Assembly: GCA_027487775.1 (NCBI GenBank)
Contig: JAIYCY010000024.1
Span: 119,803 to 183,802, forward strand
Direction: 5' to 3'
DNA length: 64,000 nucleotides
DNA from: Planctomycetaceae bacterium
GTDB taxonomy: Bacteria; Planctomycetota; Phycisphaerae; Tepidisphaerales; Tepidisphaeraceae
The position numbers and the translations under genes were made by a program. How positions within the stretch are numbered: the first letter of the stretch is position 1; every line of letters starts with the position of its first letter. A model generated the notes under the pieces. The model was not told the origin of the DNA. It made no database searches and was given only the letters and a program-made list of their open reading frames with translations. Shown one piece after another: positions 10,527-19,881 of this stretch.

Positions 10527-11027
10527 ATGAAAGGCGACTGCGAAGGTTGTAAAAAGCCCGCGACGATCCACCTGACCGAAATCTTCGGCGGGAAGAAAGT
10601 CGAGAAGCATTACTGCGAAGGCTGCCCCAAGCTCGCCGGCGACGCGCTGGCAGCCAAAAGCCACACACCTATCAACGAACTCCTATCCAACTTCGTCCTC
10701 CAACATTCAGGCGCTGTTCGCGACGCCGGAACCAGCTGCGAAGCCTGCGGAATCACCTGGGCCGAATTCAAACAGACCGGCCTCCTCGGATGCGAACACG
10801 ACTACACCGTCTTTGAACGCGAACTCAATCTCGTCATCCAACGTGCACACGAAGGCGCACAACATCACGTCGGCAAAGTCCCGGCCCGACGCGCCGCAGG
10901 TGCCATCGTACCCAAAAAGAAAGTCGACCTCGCCCGACTACGCCGAGACCTCGCCAAAGCCATCGAAGCCGAAGACTACGAACGAGCCGCCAAACTCCGT
11001 GACCAAATCCGACAGGCTGAAGGGTGA
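10527..11027 (+). CDS. mcsA: McsA-like zinc-finger/UVR-motif activator of the arginine kinase
   Basis: 166 residues. McsA binds zinc and activates the protein-arginine kinase McsB in stress proteolysis. Cysteine pairs are seen at C5/C8, C30/C33 and C71/C74. The expected fourth pair is C89 followed by EHD, so the last ligand may be His91 rather than Cys. A UvrB/UvrC (UVR) motif fills residues 133-165 (ARLRRDLAKAIEAEDYERAAKLRDQIRQ). The ATG at 10527 follows an AGAAAG stretch. mcsB begins 83 bp downstream on the same strand, which is the classical mcsA-mcsB pairing, but ctsR and clpC are not adjacent. Confidence 0.88.
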   Translation: MKGDCEGCKKPATIHLTEIFGGKKVEKHYCEGCPKLAGDALAAKSHTPINELLSNFVLQHSGAVRDAGTSCEACGITWAEFKQTGLLGCEHDYTVFERELNLVIQRAHEGAQHHVGKVPARRAAGAIVPKKKVDLARLRRDLAKAIEAEDYERAAKLRDQIRQAEG

Positions 11028-11110
11028 GCAACGGCACCGAGCTACGAACTGAATGACCGTTCGACGAACAATTCACCCATCAAAACGCACCACTCACTTC
11101 ACCACCGCAC

Positions 11111-12169
11111 ATGAAACTCTCCGACTTCACCACTCGATCAGGCGAATGGCTTCGCGGCATGGGACCGCATTCGGAAGTCGTCATCTCCAGCCGCATTCGA
11201 CTCGCACGCAACGTCAGCGGCGAACGATTCTGCTCGAAACTCGATCGCGCACGACGCGCAGATCTCGAAAAACGCATCCGCCTCGCCATCCTCGCCGCCG
11301 AACTCGCTCCCTCCATGCTCTATGCGGACCTCACCCAGTCCGTCGAACTCGAACGTCAACTCCTCGTCGAACGACACCTCATCTCCAAACCACACGCCGC
11401 CAGCGAAGACCCACGCGGCGTCGCAGTCAGTGGGGACGAGCAGATCAGCATCATGGTCCTCGAAGAAGACCATCTCCGCATCCAAGTCCTACGCTCCGGA
11501 CTACAACTCGACGAAGCATGGGAACAAATCTCCGCCGTCGATGACAAACTCGACGACAGCCTCGAATTCGCCTTCTCCAAACGACTCGGATACCTCACCG
11601 CTTGCCCCACCAATGTCGGTACAGGCATCCGCGTCAGCGTCATGCTCCACCTCCCCGCCCTCAAACTGACCGGCGACATCGAAAAAGTCTTCCGCGCCGC
11701 AAAAGACTTAAAGCTCGCAGTCCGAGGACTCTACGGCGAAGGAACCGAAGCCACCGGAGACTTCTATCAAGTCTCCAACCAGGTCACTCTCGGAAAAGTC
11801 GAAGAAGACATCATCAGCGACTTCCGACACACCATCATCCCACGCATCGTCGAATTCGAGCAAATGGCCCGTCGCACACTCCTCAACGAACGAACACACT
11901 TCCTCGACGACAAAGTCCACCGCGCCGTCGGACTCCTACGCTCCGCCCGAATCCTCACCAGCGAAGAAGTCCTCTTCCTACTCTCACACGTCCGACTCGG
12001 TGCCAACCTCGGCCGCGTTCGAGACGTTGACGTCGGACTCATCAACGAACTCTTCCTCAACACTCAACAATCACACCTCCAAAAAGTCCTCGGCAAACGA
12101 CTCGACACAGAACCCAGACGAATCGCACGTGCAGAGTACGTCCGGAAAAAACTCGGCTCGGCCGACTGA
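11111..12169 (+). CDS. mcsB: Protein-arginine kinase McsB
   Basis: 352 residues, the usual length for the bacterial guanidino-kinase family member McsB, which phosphorylates arginines to mark proteins for ClpCP degradation. The phosphagen-kinase core is clear: the nucleotide-contacting SSRIRLARNV segment near residues 28-37, a central EEDHLRIQ segment (the family E-x-D-H), the active-site loop ACPTNVGTGIR with its cysteine, and the late NQVTLG segment. It follows mcsA and was probably retained as a two-gene stress module. About 240 bp of non-coding DNA separates it from the next gene. Confidence 0.93.
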   Translation: MKLSDFTTRSGEWLRGMGPHSEVVISSRIRLARNVSGERFCSKLDRARRADLEKRIRLAILAAELAPSMLYADLTQSVELERQLLVERHLISKPHAASEDPRGVAVSGDEQISIMVLEEDHLRIQVLRSGLQLDEAWEQISAVDDKLDDSLEFAFSKRLGYLTACPTNVGTGIRVSVMLHLPALKLTGDIEKVFRAAKDLKLAVRGLYGEGTEATGDFYQVSNQVTLGKVEEDIISDFRHTIIPRIVEFEQMARRTLLNERTHFLDDKVHRAVGLLRSARILTSEEVLFLLSHVRLGANLGRVRDVDVGLINELFLNTQQSHLQKVLGKRLDTEPRRIARAEYVRKKLGSAD

Positions 12170-12410
12170 TACCCCAGGCCCAGGCTCTGATACCGCTGCA
12201 CCCAAACACCGCCCCTGCAACCCGACGATCACCGCCTCACACACGCAAGCCCGAGGCGGCCACCGTCCCTGCGACAAGCTGTCCCAACACACCGGTTCCA
12301 CCGCAGTCGCACCCCGATCTTGCCGATCTTTCAATAGTCCCAGCGTGCATGCGCCGGGCGACTTGATACCGTCTGCATACTGAAGGAAAAAGTCCAAAGG
12401 GCACCGCGTC

Positions 12411-12929
12411 GTGAACACCGAATCTCCGCCATCTCCAAACCCCGGCCGCTCAAGCTTCAAGGCGCTCTGGCTCCCAATCATCGCCGCGAGCGTTCTCGTT
12501 CTCTTCCTCTCGCTCGCACTGCTCTGGTTCGTCAGCACCGCAAAACGCCAGACAGCCACTCTCGCCTCCGATCCACCCGAAATCCCCGAACGCATCAACG
12601 GACACCTCGTCGACATCGAAATCGGACAAGCCCTCTACATGCAATCCTGCGCCAGCTGCCACGGAAAATCCGGCGAAGGCATGGCCATGCAAGGCTCACC
12701 GCTCATTCGCAGCCACTTCCTCACCCAAAACTCCGACTCGCAAGTCGTTCGCTTCCTACAACGAGGCCGCAACGCAAACGATCCCGCAACCCTCATGCAA
12801 CGCGCCATGCCCGCACGAGGCGGAAACCCCAACCTCACCGACCAAGACCTCGCCGACATCACCGCCTATTTGCGCGCCATGCAACTCAACGCCCGCAACC
12901 AGCCCGATATTGCCGGGTCGAATCCATAG
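12411..12929 (+). CDS. Membrane-anchored monoheme c-type cytochrome
   Basis: 172 residues beginning with GTG after an AAGG-containing leader. A hydrophobic segment at about residues 17-42 (ALWLPIIAASVLVLFLSLAL) is a signal anchor, placing the rest outside the cytoplasmic membrane. A single class I cytochrome c domain follows with haem motif CASCH (Cys80, Cys83, His84). A later methionine in AMPARGGN is the likely axial ligand. This is the size and layout of small electron-transfer domains paired with dehydrogenases. The next gene, 53 bp on, encodes a membrane-anchored beta-propeller protein, suggesting an electron-transfer partner, but no substrate can be named. Confidence 0.85.
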   Translation: MNTESPPSPNPGRSSFKALWLPIIAASVLVLFLSLALLWFVSTAKRQTATLASDPPEIPERINGHLVDIEIGQALYMQSCASCHGKSGEGMAMQGSPLIRSHFLTQNSDSQVVRFLQRGRNANDPATLMQRAMPARGGNPNLTDQDLADITAYLRAMQLNARNQPDIAGSNP

Positions 12930-12982
12930 TTCATCCATCACTTGAGCGGATCATCTCCATGTATCCGCCGCAAAGGATTGCC

Positions 12983-14752
12983 ATGAATCACTCCAACCAA
13001 TCAAACTCGCACCAGCAGCCCAACATCGGCCCCGAAAAACCCACCAAACCATCCCGCCGAAAATCATACCTGCGCGCCCTCCTACTGCTCGGCATCGCAG
13101 GTGGAGTCGGAGTCGCCGCACTTGCCTACTTCACGCGCGGCACCGGGCTCAAAAGCCACATCCTTCGCACGATCGGCCTGAACGATCGCCCGCTCCCGCC
13201 GCTGCGCGTCGCACTCTCCGTCCCCCTCACAGGCTCATTCGATGTACCCGTCGACAAAACCATCTCCATCCGACTTCGCGACAACCCCGAACCCATCGAC
13301 CGCAAAACCCTCACCCCCTCCAGCGTCGTACTCTTCCGCGCAGGCGACCAAAAAACCGTCCCCCTCGACATCACCATCGATCGGGACAAACATCAAACGA
13401 TCCGCATCAAACCCAAAGAACCCCTCCAACCCGGAACCATGTACGGCTTCTATCTCACTGATCAGGTCCGCTCGAACTTCGGCGCGATCATGCAGCCGTT
13501 CGTCATGGGATTCGGAACCGCCGTCGATCACGACCCCGCACTCAAGTTCACCAAAGTCGATCTCCCCACCACCGCAGGCGTCATCTACACCTGCGTCGCC
13601 TTCGGACCCGACCAAAAACTCTACGCCTCCAGCCTCGACGGACGACTCTTCCGATTCAACGTCCACGATGACGGCACGCTCTCGGCGCCCGAAACCTTCG
13701 ACGTGATCCAGCGCACCTCCGGCGGACCACGACTCGTCACCGGCTTCGACTTCGATCCCTCATCCACTCCCGACAACATCATCCTCTGGGTCAGCAACTG
13801 CCACTTCGGTTTCGAAAACGTCCCAGACCTCACCAGCAAAATCACTCGCGTCAGCGGAGCCAATCTCGATGTCGCCGAAGACGTCATCGTCGATCTGCCC
13901 CGCAGCGTCGGCGATCATGCGACCAATCAACCCAGGTTCGGACCCGACGGCGCGCTCTACATCCCGCAAGCATCCAACACCGCCTTCGGCGCGCCCGACT
14001 CCACATGGGGCATGCGACCTGAACACCTGCTCAGCGCCTCGATACTCAGACTCGACATCTCCAAAGTCACACCAGGCTCACCCATCAGCGTCAAAACCCC
14101 CGACGTCGGCGGAACCTACGATCCCAGCGCACCCGGAGCACCCCTCACCATCTATGCCTCCGGCGTCAGGCTCGCATACGACCTGCTCTGGCATTCCAAC
14201 GGACACCTCTACGCCCCCACCAACGGCTCCAGCTCCGGCGGAAATGCCCCCGGAAAAGACGGCGTCCCCGCACTCTCCAACATCTCCACCGCCGAGGACG
14301 ACTGGCTCTTTAAAATCGCCCCCGGCAAATACCACGGACACCCAAACCCCGCCGCCGGTCGTTTCGTCCTCAACGGCGGAAACCCCACCGCTCAATACGA
14401 CTTCGCCGAAACAATCCAATACCACGTCGGCGTCAAGCCCGATCCCGACTGGCAGCCCGCCGCCTGGTGCATGGGACAACACATCAGCGCCAACGGCGTC
14501 ATCGAATATCGCGGACCCGCGCTCGGCGGACGACTCGATCGTCGCATCTTGATCTGCCGCTACTCCGTCGGACAGGACATCACCATCCTCACGCTCGACG
14601 AGCAAGGCAACATCATCGACGAACAATGGCAAATCCCAGGACTCAAGGATTTCAATCAACCCCTCGACCTCGCACAACACCCCACCAGCGGACACCTCTA
14701 CGTCGCAGAGTTCGGCGGACAAAAGATCACCCTCGTCCAAGTCGGCGAATGA
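12983..14752 (+). CDS. Membrane-anchored Ig-like plus glucose/sorbosone-dehydrogenase-like beta-propeller protein
   Basis: 589 residues from the ATG at 12983, chosen because AAAGGA lies 5 bp upstream; an in-frame ATG at 12959 is poorer. A cytoplasmic N-tail of about 32 residues leads to one transmembrane helix (about 35-52, LRALLLLGIAGGVGVAALAYF). Next comes a bacterial Ig-like (Big_5-type) domain with the phrase FDVPVDKTISIRL. The remaining ~390 residues resemble quinoprotein-type glucose/sorbosone dehydrogenase propellers (VAFGPDQKLYASSLDGRLFRF, RFGPDGALYIPQ, DLLWHSNGHLYAPTN, GHLYVAEFGGQKI). Catalytic residues cannot be verified by eye. It is probably co-transcribed with the upstream cytochrome. 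Confidence 0.65.
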   Translation: MNHSNQSNSHQQPNIGPEKPTKPSRRKSYLRALLLLGIAGGVGVAALAYFTRGTGLKSHILRTIGLNDRPLPPLRVALSVPLTGSFDVPVDKTISIRLRDNPEPIDRKTLTPSSVVLFRAGDQKTVPLDITIDRDKHQTIRIKPKEPLQPGTMYGFYLTDQVRSNFGAIMQPFVMGFGTAVDHDPALKFTKVDLPTTAGVIYTCVAFGPDQKLYASSLDGRLFRFNVHDDGTLSAPETFDVIQRTSGGPRLVTGFDFDPSSTPDNIILWVSNCHFGFENVPDLTSKITRVSGANLDVAEDVIVDLPRSVGDHATNQPRFGPDGALYIPQASNTAFGAPDSTWGMRPEHLLSASILRLDISKVTPGSPISVKTPDVGGTYDPSAPGAPLTIYASGVRLAYDLLWHSNGHLYAPTNGSSSGGNAPGKDGVPALSNISTAEDDWLFKIAPGKYHGHPNPAAGRFVLNGGNPTAQYDFAETIQYHVGVKPDPDWQPAAWCMGQHISANGVIEYRGPALGGRLDRRILICRYSVGQDITILTLDEQGNIIDEQWQIPGLKDFNQPLDLAQHPTSGHLYVAEFGGQKITLVQVGE

Positions 14753-14797
14753 TCCTGTTTCTTCCTTTCGATCGCGTCTCGATACGGCACGCAACCA

Positions 14798-17700
14798 TCA
14801 AACCGTGTAGTTGATCGTCACGACTTCGCTGAACGCCGAATTGCCCGCGTCATTGAACGCACGCACCCGGTAGTAATACGTCGTGCCGCTCACCAAATCC
14901 CAATCCCAGAACACTCCGCCGCTCGCACCGGATTGCCGCGTCACCACTTCACTACTGAAATCTGACGTCGTCGAACGCTGAATCAAAAAGCCGTTCTCGT
15001 TGTTCGCATTGTCGATCCAATTCAAAATCACATCCGCAGCCTGCTGCCGAACCGTCAGACCCGTCGCTGCTGCCGGCGGAACATTCAAATCCCCCGCGGT
15101 CAACGCATTCACCGTCTCCGACCAATCGCCCACACCACCCGCATTCTCCGCACGCATCCGATAGTAATAACGCGTGCCGGGCAACAGATCCCAATCCCAA
15201 AACAGCTCACTGCCAGCCATCGCCTCACGCACAACCATCCCCGACGCAAATGTCTCGCTGCGCGATCGCTCGATCCGGAATCGCGTCTCGCTGCCGGCGT
15301 TGTCCTGCCAGGCCAGCGTGATCTCACCTGATTCGAGCGGCGTCGCAACGATCAGACTCGGCGCGCCCAGCGGCGTCGTCGTACCGTCCGTCCTGATGCT
15401 CACCACATTGCTCGCCGGCGAAACACTCGTCGCGCCGATCGCACTCACGCGATAGAAATACGTCGTCCCTGCCGACAAACCCCAATCCCAAAACAGCGTC
15501 GCATTCGCAGGCGCCTCACGCAGGAACACGTCTGCCGAAAAATCCTCCGTCGTCGATCGCTCGATTCTAAAGCCCGTCTCAAGCGCCGAATTATCCTCCC
15601 AACCGAGCGATATCTGCGTTCGGCCACGCGACTGACCCTCCAACGCGCTCGGCGGATTCAATCCCGATGGCGCTGTGCCGGATGTCGTCGCAGAGGCCAC
15701 GTTGCTCCACGGACTCACAAACGCCGCAGACTCCGCCCGAACGCGGTAGTAGTACGTCGTCCCCGCTGACAAACCCCAATCCCAGAACGAGTTCTCGTTC
15801 GCCTCCGTCGTCCGCGTCCCATCGATCGTCGCAAAATCCGCATCACGCGAACGCTCAATCACAAACCGAATCTCAATACTCGAATTGTCCCGCCAGGAAA
15901 TCGAAATCTGATCCCGCGCTCGACCCACTGCCACCAAATTCGACGGCGCCACTGGAATCGCACTCACCGGCGTCGTCGCGATCGACGTATTCGAAAACGC
16001 AGAGTTTCCGACATTGTTCACCGCCTGCAACCGATAGAAGTACGTCGTCTCCGCAGACACCGTCGTATCGCTGAACGTCGTCGCATCCGCAGGAAGCACA
16101 ATCGTCGTCAGACCCGTTCCGAAGTTGCTCGAGGTTGCACGCTCGAGTCGATACGAGAGTTCGTCCGTTGCGACATCAAGCCACGCCAGATCAACACGAC
16201 TCTCATTCAACACCGTCGCAACCAGGGTCGTCGGCGCTGCCGGCAAACTGACCGCCACGTTCACGCCAAACTCCCGCACAAAGTCCCCGCCCGCCGTGCC
16301 GTTGTTGTCACCGTCCAGCGTTGAATCAAACGGGTCCGTGATCGTGTCGCGAATCGTCAATCGATACAGACCATCACCCCCAGCACCCAAGCCCAATTGC
16401 ACACGATTCGTGCCGATCCGGTAAACCGTCTGCAGCGTCACCGGAACCAGCAGGTCGTCGCTCGTCTCAAACAGTCCGTCCGCGCCAGCATTGCGAAGTT
16501 CAAAGCTGCTCGACGAAAGCGTCGATCCCTTCAGTACGCCTCGCAAATCCACCGTGATCGACGAAGGCAACGCCGTCAACGCACCGCCCGCTGCGCCCAA
16601 TCCGTTCACACGACGCACACGCGGTCCGTTCATCAACTCATCCGACACCGCACGACCCACATCCAGTCGCCCGTTCCCCAGCAAACCCGCAAAACTCGGA
16701 TTCAGATTGTCGATGTCCGTCGTCGTTCCCAGCATGCGCGCCACGACCTGATCGCGCGTCCATGTCGGATTGGCCGACCAAATCAAGGCCGCCGCGCCTG
16801 TCGTGATCGCGCTGCTGAAACTCGTACCCGTCGCTCGGTAATAAACATCACCAGGCGCCGCGCCCAGGACGCTCGTCCCAGGCGCCGAAAGATCGATCCC
16901 ATAGCCCCAGTTGCTCGACGTGTGCTTGATGTCATGCGCATTCACGTTCGACACAAACAGCGTCCCGGAAATGCCCAGACGCTGAATATCCACAACGCCC
17001 TGATTTCCCGCCGAGTTGATCCAGAGCACGTCGCGTCCGTAAACAAAGTCGACGGTCGCCGCGAACGCCGGATCGCTCATGAACGGCTCGATGCTGTAAC
17101 TGACATTGATCAGCTTCGCACCATGATTCACCGCATACGCCAGCGACTGAATGAACTTGCTGCTCGTCACCGTCGTGCCCGTGCCATAAAAACGCACAGG
17201 CATGATCGACACGCCCCCGCCTGCAACACCCGCTATCCCCTTTCCGTTGTTCAGCGTCGCACCGATGTAGCCCGCCACCAGCGTCCCATGCGCGTCGGTC
17301 TGACCGAATTGTGCATTGAATGCCGGATTCACATTCGCATCGCCTGAAGCGAAATCCCATCCGTTCACATCGTCGATAAGACCATTGTTGTCGTTGTCGA
17401 TCCCGTCGCCCGGTTTCTCGCCCGGGTTCGTCCAGATGCGATCGACGAGATCTTCATGCGTCGTCTGCACGCCGTCATCCAGCACCGCCACCACCATCTC
17501 GCTCCGGCCCGTCGTCACATCCCACGCCGCGGGGGCGTTGATCTGCGTCAGGTGCTCCTGATTCTCATAACTCGGATCGTTCGGCGTCAGGTCGCGCTTG
17601 AGATTGTTGTATTGAAAGTTGGGACTCGCAAACCTCACGAAACTCGGCCGACGAACCTCGCGGAGTGCCCGCTCGACTGACACGCCGGGCTTGAGGGCGA

Positions 17701-17965
17701 CCTCCACCATCGAGCGCGTGCGGGTCTTAAACAATTGCTCACTGTCGGCAATCGAAACAAGCTTCCGCAGCGTTCGGCCCGCCGGGCTCTGCCAATATCG
17801 CTGCAGCAAAAACAACCCACGCGCACTGTCCGTATACGCAAGCACCTCGCCCGTCGAAGGAACTACCTCCCCCGACGAGGAAAGCATGCGACGCTCTTCC
17901 AACCTCTCAAACTGAGATCGCGAGCCGCACGTACCCAATGTCTTTGCCATCAATGTCTTCTTCAT
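14798..17965 (-). CDS. Secreted subtilisin-like (S8) serine protease with five fibronectin-III repeats
   Basis: 1055 residues from ATG 17965, which has GGAGAA about nine bases upstream. The N-terminus carries FERLEERRML (residues 19-28), resembling the planctomycete LEPR-XLL export motif. A propeptide-like region precedes the S8 domain with Asp163 (VLDDG), His226 (DAHGT), oxyanion Asn321 (NSAGN) and nucleophile Ser382 (GTSFSS), so the triad is complete. After an Ig-like linker come five FN3 modules, each with a VDLAW/ISISW-type strand and a TTYYYRV-type strand. No PEP-CTERM or other anchor is seen at the C-terminus, which ends directly after the fifth FN3. Likely role is extracellular or surface proteolysis. 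Confidence 0.9.
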   Translation of the reverse strand: MKKTLMAKTLGTCGSRSQFERLEERRMLSSSGEVVPSTGEVLAYTDSARGLFLLQRYWQSPAGRTLRKLVSIADSEQLFKTRTRSMVEVALKPGVSVERALREVRRPSFVRFASPNFQYNNLKRDLTPNDPSYENQEHLTQINAPAAWDVTTGRSEMVVAVLDDGVQTTHEDLVDRIWTNPGEKPGDGIDNDNNGLIDDVNGWDFASGDANVNPAFNAQFGQTDAHGTLVAGYIGATLNNGKGIAGVAGGGVSIMPVRFYGTGTTVTSSKFIQSLAYAVNHGAKLINVSYSIEPFMSDPAFAATVDFVYGRDVLWINSAGNQGVVDIQRLGISGTLFVSNVNAHDIKHTSSNWGYGIDLSAPGTSVLGAAPGDVYYRATGTSFSSAITTGAAALIWSANPTWTRDQVVARMLGTTTDIDNLNPSFAGLLGNGRLDVGRAVSDELMNGPRVRRVNGLGAAGGALTALPSSITVDLRGVLKGSTLSSSSFELRNAGADGLFETSDDLLVPVTLQTVYRIGTNRVQLGLGAGGDGLYRLTIRDTITDPFDSTLDGDNNGTAGGDFVREFGVNVAVSLPAAPTTLVATVLNESRVDLAWLDVATDELSYRLERATSSNFGTGLTTIVLPADATTFSDTTVSAETTYFYRLQAVNNVGNSAFSNTSIATTPVSAIPVAPSNLVAVGRARDQISISWRDNSSIEIRFVIERSRDADFATIDGTRTTEANENSFWDWGLSAGTTYYYRVRAESAAFVSPWSNVASATTSGTAPSGLNPPSALEGQSRGRTQISLGWEDNSALETGFRIERSTTEDFSADVFLREAPANATLFWDWGLSAGTTYFYRVSAIGATSVSPASNVVSIRTDGTTTPLGAPSLIVATPLESGEITLAWQDNAGSETRFRIERSRSETFASGMVVREAMAGSELFWDWDLLPGTRYYYRMRAENAGGVGDWSETVNALTAGDLNVPPAAATGLTVRQQAADVILNWIDNANNENGFLIQRSTTSDFSSEVVTRQSGASGGVFWDWDLVSGTTYYYRVRAFNDAGNSAFSEVVTINYTV

Positions 17966-18204
17966 TACGCACTTTCTCCAACGGTTCCAAAGGCCCTCCA
18001 GCCTCTGCACACCTCGCTCCCGCACAGTTCGCGCTCATTCAGTATGACGCCGGACAACCCTCTCATATCCACACTACTCGAAATTCTCCCCGATTGTCCG
18101 GGTCGATTTCCCCTTCCATTCGATACAGCCGTCAATATGGAACAAGCGAATGGTTTATTCGGACGCTCGCCTCCACTCAACGACCCGGATAAACTACACC
18201 TCAT

Positions 18205-19599
18205 ATGCCAGACGCTTTCGATCTCATCGTCATCGGTGCCGGGCCCGGCGGATATGTTTGTGCGATTCGTGCCGCCCAGCTCGGCCTCAAAGTCGCCTGT
18301 GTCGAACGACAATACCTCGGCGGAACCTGCCTCAATGTCGGCTGCATCCCCAGCAAAGCACTCCTCGAATCCTCCCACCTCCTGCACACCATGCAGCACC
18401 GCGCCGCACGCCAGGGAATCGTCACGCAAGGCGTCAGCCTCGACCTACCAGCCATGATGAAACGCAAGGATGAAGTCGTCAAAGGACTCACCACCGGCGT
18501 CGCCATGCTCCTTCGCAAAAACAAAGTCGAACACGTCCAGGGACACGGAAAACTCGCCGGCACAGGCAAAGTCGAAGTCCTCACCGACGGAAAAGTCTCT
18601 CGAACGCTCGAAGCCAAAAACGTCGTACTCGCCACCGGCAGCGCACCCATCCAGATCGGCGGACTCCCGTTTGACGGCAAGTACATCCTCTCCAGCACCG
18701 AAGCACTCACGCTCGACAAAGTCCCCGCTCGACTCCTCATCGTCGGCGGAGGCTATATCGGTGTCGAACTCGGCAGCGTCTGGAGCCGACTCGGGGCTGA
18801 CGTCACCATCGTCGAATTCACCGATCGGATTCTGCCCGCATCCGATGCCGAGATGGCGCTCGCGTTGCAAAAGCTGCTGGCCAAGCAGGGCCTGAAGTTC
18901 CAGTTCAGCACCGCCGCCGAAGCCGCGCGTGTCGAAGGCTCTGACGTTCGCGTGAAACTCAAGCAGGGCGAAACAGTCAGCGAAGTCGTCGTCGATCGCG
19001 TCATCGTCGCCGTCGGTCGTCGCCCCTACACCGACACACTCGGACTCGAAACCGTCGGCATCCAAACCAACAAACGCGGCTTCGTCGAAGTCGATGAACA
19101 CTTCCGCGCGGCGCCCGGCGTCTATGCCATCGGCGATGTCATCGGACGCATCATGCTCGCCCACAACGCCGAAGAAGAAGGCGTCGCCGTCGCAGAAATC
19201 CTCGCGGGCAAACACGGACACGTCAATTACCCCGCTTGCCCCGCCGTCGTTTACACGCACCCCGAGCTCGGCTCCGTCGGACTCACCGAAGCCCAGGCTC
19301 GCGACAAAGTCGGCGAAATCAAAGTCGGAAAATTCCCCATCGTCGCCAACGGCCGCGCTCGCGGCATGGACGAAACCGACGGCTTCGTCAAAGTCATCGG
19401 CTGCGCCAAAACCGACCGACTCCTCGGCGTTCACGTCCTCGCTCCGCACGCCTCCGACCTCATCGCAGAAGCAACCCTCGCCATCGAATTCGCCGCCAGC
19501 GTCGAAGACCTACAACGCAGCTACCACGCACACCCCACACTCGCCGAGTGCATCAAAGAAGCCGCTCTCGCCGCCGACGGTCGCGTCATCCACTCCTAA
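18205..19599 (+). CDS. lpdA: Dihydrolipoyl dehydrogenase
   Basis: 464 residues, normal for the E3 component of 2-oxoacid dehydrogenase complexes and the glycine cleavage system. It reoxidises dihydrolipoamide with FAD and NAD. Seen are the FAD-binding GAGPGGYVCAIRAAQLG near the N-terminus, the redox disulfide in GGTCLNVGCIPSK (Cys42/Cys47), a second dinucleotide fold (GGGYIGVELGSV), the ATG...AIGD FAD motif and the C-terminal HAHPTLAE active-site His-Glu dyad. No E1 or E2 subunit genes are nearby, so it probably serves complexes encoded elsewhere. Confidence 0.95.
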   Translation: MPDAFDLIVIGAGPGGYVCAIRAAQLGLKVACVERQYLGGTCLNVGCIPSKALLESSHLLHTMQHRAARQGIVTQGVSLDLPAMMKRKDEVVKGLTTGVAMLLRKNKVEHVQGHGKLAGTGKVEVLTDGKVSRTLEAKNVVLATGSAPIQIGGLPFDGKYILSSTEALTLDKVPARLLIVGGGYIGVELGSVWSRLGADVTIVEFTDRILPASDAEMALALQKLLAKQGLKFQFSTAAEAARVEGSDVRVKLKQGETVSEVVVDRVIVAVGRRPYTDTLGLETVGIQTNKRGFVEVDEHFRAAPGVYAIGDVIGRIMLAHNAEEEGVAVAEILAGKHGHVNYPACPAVVYTHPELGSVGLTEAQARDKVGEIKVGKFPIVANGRARGMDETDGFVKVIGCAKTDRLLGVHVLAPHASDLIAEATLAIEFAASVEDLQRSYHAHPTLAECIKEAALAADGRVIHS

Positions 19600-19774
19600 A
19601 ACACGCCCGGCAGAATTCACCACCCCAAGGTCCCGAAAATCACAAATCCAGGTCAACCGCCGAACACAGATCAGCATGTCCTTGTCCGCGGGACGGTTGA
19701 TCCACGCTCTCTTCCGCGCACTCTTCCGCGCACTCCTCATGACACGTTCGATCCGCGGATTTCGAAAAACGCCC

Positions 19775-19820
19775 TTCACAAAACCCTCAAATTTTTCTAT
19801 CATTGAGACAGCGTCTCAAT
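19775..19820 (+). promoter_or_regulatory. Sigma70-type promoter overlapped by a 19-bp Fur-like palindrome
   Basis: A -35-like TTCACA (19775-19780) and a -10-like TATCAT (19798-19803) are separated by exactly 17 bp. The palindrome ATTGAGAC-AGC-GTCTCAAT spans 19802-19820, so it covers the end of the -10 box and the expected start point near 19810. It can be written as a 9-1-9 inverted repeat with 8 of 9 positions symmetric, the same geometry as classical Fur boxes. It lies 62 bp upstream of the PEP-CTERM gene start. Binding of a repressor here would block initiation; the identity of the regulator is inference. Confidence 0.6.
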
Positions 19821-19881
19821 TATGATTCGGTTGTTTCATAACATCAAAGTCGCGCTGCTGTCCGTTGCTTCAGGGAGAAAC

